A stretch of 9,727 bases of DNA from Fidelibacterota bacterium (GTDB taxonomy: Bacteria > Fidelibacterota > UBA2242). Below, piece by piece: positions 6,154 to 9,727 of the stretch (positions are counted from its first letter, which is position 1; each line of letters begins with the position of its first letter). The stretch lies in assembly GCA_023133185.1 (NCBI GenBank), contig JAGLWX010000393.1, positions 1 through 9,727 of the forward strand. The letters are read 5' to 3'. A model generated the notes under the pieces. That model ran no database searches. It saw nothing but the letters and a program-made list of their open reading frames with translations, and was not told the origin of the DNA. A program made the translations under genes and the position numbers.

Positions 6154-6226
6154 ACTTAACTCAAGCCTGCCGGCAAAGTTTGGAGATCGGTTTATGTTCT
6201 TTGATATGGCAGTCTTAAGTCAAGTC
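6154..6226. repeat. Imperfect inverted repeat sharing two words with the element at 8487-8640
   Basis: ACTTAACTCAAG (6154-6165) and CTTAAGTCAAGTC (6214-6226) match exactly the words at 8603-8614 and 8579-8591. They are approximate reverse complements of each other (10 of 12, and the two differences become G-U pairs if the minus strand is transcribed). The palindrome TGCCGGCA (6168-6175) lies inside. The terminal repeats of the 8487-8640 element are not found here, so this is a related fragment rather than a full copy. Confidence 0.55.
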
Positions 6227-6386
6227 TCGGAATGCAAAAATCAATGCGATTGAAATTGAACTATATATCCCGATCTGGTTAGTGAACTGTTTACAGAGTT
6301 TTTCTTTTAAAATGCGGTTACATTTTTTAGATTTCACCCTGTTAATAATTAGATTATTTAAGTTTTTAGAATAATAGCGAGGACAC

Positions 6387-7964
6387 ATGGAAGAACAAGA
6401 GAAAAAAACAGAAACAAAGAAACCGCTAAAAGAGATCATCGATCCTTTTAAAAACCTGATTCATGCACCGAGAGCCTTATGGGGAATTAATTTAGCCTAC
6501 ACGCTGGAAGGATTGGTCTATTTCGGAATGTTAGGATATCTGGCAATCTATTTTTCTGATTTTATCTTTCAAGGTGTTACCAATCCAGATAAGTGGTCTC
6601 ATCTTATGGTTGGTTTTTTAACCGCAGGCATTACCATTTCCATGTTATTCCTCGGGTTTGTACCTGACAAAATTGGCGTGCGTCGTGCGCTGATTATTGC
6701 ATTTAGTACTCTGTTAATTGGCCGGATTGTCATTTCGTCAGCACCGACGATATTGAGTCTTAAACCACAAGGATTGTGGTCTCCCCTTCATTTAGTAACA
6801 ATGGTGGGAATTATTTTTATTATCTTAGGGTATGGAATATATCAACCCGCTGCATATGCAGGGGTCCGGAAATTTACATCACCCAAAACTGCTGCAATGG
6901 GATTTGCTATGCTCTATGCTCTCATGAATCTTGGTGGTTGGTTACCAAGTTTTGCATTTCTATTAAGGGACGAAAATTATCTGGGATTAGGAATTTCCGG
7001 AACGTATTGGGTGTATACCGTTCTTACCGCTGTGGCTCTCATTTCAACTCTATTAATTTTAACAAAACGTACTGAAAATAATGCTATCACAAAAGCAAAT
7101 ACCGAACGAAATATATCCAAAGAAGAAAGCAAGAGGCAAGAGATAGACCAATCAACAAATGGTTTACTTACAGGAAAAAAGCATGTACCATTGCATCTTT
7201 GGGGATTCTTTATTATTGTCATTTTGCTTATTTTTATTCTGTTTTCAGCTCCTTGGGGATTGACTATTTCAATTATTCTCCTTTCTATTCCATTAATAAT
7301 TTTTCTATTACCAAGGCAAATTCAGATTAAAACTATTGAATTTATCGCAAGGCACCCATTAGCAGATGTAAAATTCTTCTTCTTTATTTTTGCTCTAATC
7401 CCAGTTCAAACACTATTTACGTACAACTGGTTTGTTTTGCCTCAGTATATTAGTCGGTCTTATGAGGGTTGGATTGGTAGGTATTTTGAAATTGCCGCAA
7501 ATATGAACCCACTTCTTATTTTTATACTTGTTCCGATTATAACTGCTTTTACTCTAAAAGCAAAAGTATATAAAATGATGATTTGGGGAACGACTGTAAT
7601 GGCACTCCCTGCCTTTCTATTGGCTTTTGGTCCCAATCCAATATTACTATTCAGTTATATCTTGATCATGACGATTGGTGAAGCAATGTGGCAGCCACGT
7701 TTTTTACAATATGCCGCTGAAATTGCTCCTGAAAACCGTACAGGTGAATATATGGGAGTCGCTCAGCTGCCCTGGTTTCTAACCAAAGTGCTAGTACCAA
7801 TACTGTATTCCGGAAAAATGATGAATATCTACTGCCCGGCAGAAGGCATTCAAAATACGGAAATGATGTGGTTTATCTACGGTTTAATTGCTATTGTTTC
7901 CCCAATCACCCTAATATTAGCCAAAAAATGGATGGGCAAAGGTCTTGAAAAGAATCATTCATAA
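6387..7964 (+). CDS. Major facilitator superfamily transporter, POT/PTR-like
   Basis: A 525-residue inner-membrane transporter, probably proton-coupled; substrate unknown. The N-terminal 30 residues are charged and cytoplasmic. TM1 carries LEGLVYFGMLGYLAIYF (40-56), resembling the POT-family ExxERFxYYGM motif, but the first Glu is Tyr38 and the Arg is Gly42; only Glu41 remains. MFS motif A is present as DKIGVRRAL (94-102). After TM6 comes a long charged linker (about 227-266) and two extra hydrophobic helices (about 269-308) before TM7, matching the HA/HB insertion of bacterial POTs, so about 14 helices. TM10 has GEAMWQP (431-437), equivalent to the POT GE-x4-P motif, followed by AAEIAPENRTGEYMG (443-457), also POT-like. 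The ATG follows GAGGA (6379-6383) with tight spacing; an in-frame TAG at 6375 fixes the start. It stands alone as a transcription unit. Confidence 0.85.
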   Translation: MEEQEKKTETKKPLKEIIDPFKNLIHAPRALWGINLAYTLEGLVYFGMLGYLAIYFSDFIFQGVTNPDKWSHLMVGFLTAGITISMLFLGFVPDKIGVRRALIIAFSTLLIGRIVISSAPTILSLKPQGLWSPLHLVTMVGIIFIILGYGIYQPAAYAGVRKFTSPKTAAMGFAMLYALMNLGGWLPSFAFLLRDENYLGLGISGTYWVYTVLTAVALISTLLILTKRTENNAITKANTERNISKEESKRQEIDQSTNGLLTGKKHVPLHLWGFFIIVILLIFILFSAPWGLTISIILLSIPLIIFLLPRQIQIKTIEFIARHPLADVKFFFFIFALIPVQTLFTYNWFVLPQYISRSYEGWIGRYFEIAANMNPLLIFILVPIITAFTLKAKVYKMMIWGTTVMALPAFLLAFGPNPILLFSYILIMTIGEAMWQPRFLQYAAEIAPENRTGEYMGVAQLPWFLTKVLVPILYSGKMMNIYCPAEGIQNTEMMWFIYGLIAIVSPITLILAKKWMGKGLEKNHS

Positions 7965-7984
7965 AAATATCTTGGACAATATAA

Positions 7985-8030
7985 AAAAACCTAATATCTA
8001 TCTGACGAAGGTTTTTCTTTATCATTTTTT
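7985..8030 (+). terminator. Possible AT-rich terminator after the transporter gene
   Basis: AAAAACCT (7985-7992) can pair with AGGTTTTT (8009-8016) around a 16-base loop, followed by CTTTATCATTTTTT. The stem has only three G-C pairs, so it is weak. The same left arm can instead pair (AAACCTAA, 7987-7994) with TTAGGTTT at 8029-8036, giving two mutually exclusive folds. Confidence 0.3.
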
Positions 8031-8086
8031 AGGTTTATATTATCTAACAAACAATGAAAACGAAAAATTAATAGGGATTTGAGAAA

Positions 8087-8449
8087 ATGAAGCCAAAAAT
8101 TATCATCGTTGATGACGATACTCTAGTTTGCGAGCTCTACTCAGAGTATTTTGCTCAAAATGGATTTGACGTTTTTACAGCCTTTTCCGTTAGGGAAGCG
8201 ATAAAAATAATCAGAGCGAAAGATCCTGATATTATCTTATCCGATGTCGTAATGCCCAAAGAAGACGGATTCGATCTTTACGAAAAAGTCCAGATGTTCA
8301 ATCCTGATCTGCCATTCGTATTTATTACCGGTTATGAACACGATGAGCGCGTTGCCAATCGCCTTAAAGAAGTTGGCAAAAAGTGGATCGCCAAACCGGT
8401 GATACTGGAAGAATTAGTGGAATTAATAAAATTAGAAATGAAAAAGTAA
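8087..8449 (+). CDS. Stand-alone response regulator receiver (CheY-like) protein
   Basis: A cytoplasmic phospho-acceptor protein of 120 residues made of one receiver domain with no output domain. All key residues are present: acidic pocket Asp9-Asp10-Asp11, phospho-acceptor Asp53 (LSDVVMP, 51-57), switch residue Thr81 (FITGY) and Lys103 in KP. It would take phosphate from a histidine kinase encoded elsewhere and act through protein contacts, as in motility, phosphorelays or a kinase network. The expected beta4 and alpha4 segments are intact and length is normal for a single-domain regulator. Upstream spacing of 122 bases from the transporter, with a possible terminator between, suggests separate transcription. 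No strong Shine-Dalgarno: AGGG sits about 12 bases upstream of the ATG. The downstream transcript probably runs through a MITE-like repeat to the terminator at 8651. Confidence 0.92.
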   Translation: MKPKIIIVDDDTLVCELYSEYFAQNGFDVFTAFSVREAIKIIRAKDPDIILSDVVMPKEDGFDLYEKVQMFNPDLPFVFITGYEHDERVANRLKEVGKKWIAKPVILEELVELIKLEMKK

Positions 8450-8486
8450 TAAAATTCTCTTTACAAGCCGCTTAACTTAATATAAA

Positions 8487-8640
8487 TAGAGTCTGTCCGT
8501 AATTTCGTTCGATAAATGGAAACTTGACTTAAGGCGATAGTCTTGAGTTAAGTTGACTTATTTTAATGAGTTAGAAACCTTAAGTCAAGTCAGCTAAAGC
8601 AAACTTAACTCAAGGTTTCATAGTTTACGGACAGACACTA
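8487..8640. mobile_element. MITE-like element with terminal inverted repeats
   Basis: The ends TAGAGTCTGTCCGTAA (8487-8502) and TTACGGACAGACACTA (8625-8640) are reverse complements at 15 of 16 positions. If the outer TA on each side is a target duplication, the element is 150 bases (8489-8638) with 14-base terminal repeats, as expected for TA-targeting families such as IS630/Tc1-mariner; that family link is inference. Inside are two perfect 13-base inverted repeats in interleaved order: ACTTGACTTAAGG (8522-8534) with CCTTAAGTCAAGT (8578-8590), and CTTGAGTTAAGTT (8542-8554) with AACTTAACTCAAG (8602-8614). No coding capacity. It lies between the response regulator stop and its terminator. Confidence 0.75.
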
Positions 8641-8650
8641 AATATCTGTT

Positions 8651-8687
8651 CTGGCAGGAGCTCTTTCCTGCCGGTTTCTTTTTCCCG
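8651..8687 (+). terminator. Rho-independent terminator for the response regulator transcript
   Basis: CTGGCAGGA (8651-8659) pairs with TCCTGCCGG (8666-8674), nine pairs with one G-U, around a GCTCTT loop, followed by TTTCTTTTTCCC. The T-rich tail is on the plus strand only, so it serves the rightward transcript rather than the converging leftward PTS gene. Confidence 0.75.
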
Positions 8688-8718
8688 TCTTGAATGAGGT
8701 TGTAACGAAACGGCATAA

Positions 8719-9531
8719 TTAAATCTCCATCGAGCCTTTAATAAAAAATAAATCCAGCGCCATTATCATAGCGCCCGTGTGTTTATCAAAATCGCCCATA
8801 ATATCTTCTATACCTTGAACAATCTCCCGCACTTCGCTTTCAGGAACGACAGTCATGATTGTTTTGCTGACGTCTGAGCGCTCTCCTAAGAAATTCAGAA
8901 AATCGCTGAACAATGGAATGGTCGATAATTGATCTTTAATGCCCGTAGATTCCATAACATTGACGCCGCGAATGCCCCGTTCCAGGAAAAGTTCCAGGAT
9001 GTCATCGAGGAAACGTTTTTCATAGAGCACGATCATTAGCAGTTTACTGTTTTCATCTTTTTTTGCGATGCCTCTTGCCGATACATACCGTAAAAATGCT
9101 TCTTTTAAGGCTGTTGGACTTTTTGCATGAAATATTTCTCTCCGGGCATTCGGATTACGGGATATTCTTGAAATCTGGGCGAGAATCCGGAGATGCTGTT
9201 CAGGTCGTTCATCAGGACCAATAATTGCAAAAAACAGCTGCGATTTTTTCCCGTCTATACTATCAAATTGGATTCCTCTTTTGGAATACGCAATGGCGAG
9301 ATGAAAATTGTTCAACCCGGCAACTTTTGCATGAGGAATCGCAACCCCCTCTTCAAAACCGGTCGATCCCATACGCTCCCGCTCCATAAGCGCTTCATAT
9401 ATTTTCCCAGAAGATATATCTCTTGTGTCTTCCGCAAGTAAATCCGACAACTTTCGTAAACAGTCATCTTTGTTTTTTGCACTAAAATGTACCGAGCAGG
9501 ATTTTTCATGAAGAATATTAAAAATATCCAT
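8719..9531 (-). CDS. PTS EIIA-domain (fructose/nitrogen type) regulator fused to a probable PII-like domain
   Basis: A 270-residue cytoplasmic protein. Residues 5-150 form a PTS EIIA domain of the Fru/Ntr type: RERMGSTGFEEGVAIPHAK (51-69) carries the expected phosphorylated His67, and EQHLRILAQISR (111-122) is the following conserved helix. The C-terminal part (about 161-270) is a separate domain: KLLMIVLYEKRFLDDILELF, then RGIRGVNVMESTG and GDFDKHTGAMIMALDL, a pattern like ferredoxin-fold PII/PII-like proteins; I assign this from pattern only. No EIIB or EIIC is nearby, so sugar transport is unlikely; regulation is more likely. It lies 14 bases after the stop of the antiporter gene, with AGGAAG (9538-9543) six bases before the ATG, so both are co-transcribed and the product probably controls the antiporter. 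Single EIIA genes beside cation/proton antiporters are a recurring arrangement. Confidence 0.85.
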   Translation of the reverse strand: MDIFNILHEKSCSVHFSAKNKDDCLRKLSDLLAEDTRDISSGKIYEALMERERMGSTGFEEGVAIPHAKVAGLNNFHLAIAYSKRGIQFDSIDGKKSQLFFAIIGPDERPEQHLRILAQISRISRNPNARREIFHAKSPTALKEAFLRYVSARGIAKKDENSKLLMIVLYEKRFLDDILELFLERGIRGVNVMESTGIKDQLSTIPLFSDFLNFLGERSDVSKTIMTVVPESEVREIVQGIEDIMGDFDKHTGAMIMALDLFFIKGSMEI

Positions 9532-9545
9532 TTTTCACTTCCTTT

Positions 9546-9727
9546 TTAATCGAGTTCAGCCCCTTTGATCACACCGTACTTTGTGATAGCGGGACCGATC
9601 AGCTCATTTATAAAAACACTAAACAGCACAATATTGACAATTAGAATCATCATCTCCTTGACCGCTTCCGGAGCTCCAGCCATGACCGGTGATGTTTGCA
9701 AAAACAAAACCAGACCAATGGCAACTC
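9546..9727 (-). CDS. Cation:proton antiporter, C-terminal end (partial; CPA-type Na+/H+ exchanger)
   Basis: The last 59 codons of a gene entering from the right edge, ending at a TAA at 9546-9548. It reads VAIGLVLFLQTSPVMAGAPE then a hydrophobic helix MMILIVNVILFSVFINELIG, then PAITKYGVIKGAELD. The INELIGPAITKYGVIKAGE-like ending is characteristic of the final membrane helix and tail of CPA-family (NhaP/KefB-like) antiporters, so the protein sits in the inner membrane and exchanges Na+ or K+ for protons. No C-terminal cytoplasmic TrkA domain is attached in this frame; the separate EIIA/PII-like protein just downstream may take that regulatory place. Ion choice cannot be read from this fragment. 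Confidence 0.72.
   Translation of the reverse strand, partial: VAIGLVLFLQTSPVMAGAPEAVKEMMILIVNIVLFSVFINELIGPAITKYGVIKGAELD

Larger units (their letters stand above)
5644..6386. other. 743-base gene-free region rich in palindromes
   Basis: No credible gene is seen on either strand between the divergent dehydrogenase and transporter genes. The region holds at least nine separate inverted repeats, listed individually where they are strong. It must also contain both promoters, but no clear consensus promoter for the transporter could be picked out. The last 100 bases (about 6280-6380) are AT-rich. Such density of small hairpins with differing sequence suggests accumulated REP-like elements or remnants rather than a single regulatory RNA. 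Confidence 0.7.

Noticed and set aside
5644..6386. tRNA or other known structured RNA
   Set aside because: No cloverleaf, T-loop or known riboswitch core was recognised; the hairpins have repeat-like character.
6215..6439. Small leftward reading frame overlapping the transporter start
   Set aside because: No ribosome binding site, and it overlaps the well-supported transporter start and a repeat; its composition reads as non-coding.
8651..8674. Bidirectional terminator also serving the PTS gene
   Set aside because: No T-rich tract follows the hairpin on the minus strand.
9193..9441. Plus-strand reading frame inside the EIIA gene
   Set aside because: Antisense to the catalytic EIIA region; no independent support.

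Overview
The window looks like a piece of a chromosome from the FCB (Fibrobacteres-Chlorobi-Bacteroidetes) side of the tree, most plausibly a Calditrichota/KSB1/Ignavibacteriota-type lineage rather than a classical Bacteroides. The main pointer is the C-terminal type IX secretion sorting domain on the large glycoside hydrolase. Genes with and without Shine-Dalgarno sites are mixed and intergenic DNA is AT-rich. The phylum is an inference; there is no rRNA or other marker gene here.

Left part (1-1815): a compact leftward operon. An ECF sigma factor (1079-1678) overlaps a zinc-binding membrane anti-sigma factor (424-1089) by 11 bases. A third, membrane-anchored or exported protein (1-414, cut by the window edge) follows after 9 bases, with its ribosome binding site overlapping the anti-sigma stop. 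A good sigma-70-type promoter lies at 1742-1770.

Middle (1816-5643): a divergent 822-residue secreted GH18 protein (GH18, FN3, GATase-like domain, T9SS tail). Next comes a small four-helix-bundle gene of the 23S rRNA intervening-sequence/S23 family. It is flanked by 7-base tandem repeats in inverted orientation: eight copies on the left and three on the right. A convergent short-chain dehydrogenase (4789-5643) follows.

A 743-base gene-free stretch (5644-6386) is packed with small palindromes. They include two REP-like hairpin pairs that mirror each other, an 11-bp perfect hairpin, and two 12-13-base words that recur 2.4 kb away in a small inverted-repeat element.

Right part (6387-9727): a POT/PTR-like major facilitator transporter; a stand-alone CheY-like receiver protein; a ~150-bp MITE-like element with 14-bp terminal inverted repeats bounded by TA and two interleaved internal 13-bp inverted repeats; a rho-independent terminator; then, leftward, a PTS EIIA domain fused to a probable PII-like domain, directly downstream of the C-terminal end of a cation:proton antiporter. 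The last two genes probably form an operon in which the EIIA/PII-like protein regulates the antiporter.

The best candidates for something under-described are the heptamer-flanked S23 gene, the MITE-like element with its related site in the other intergenic region, and the mirrored REP-like units.
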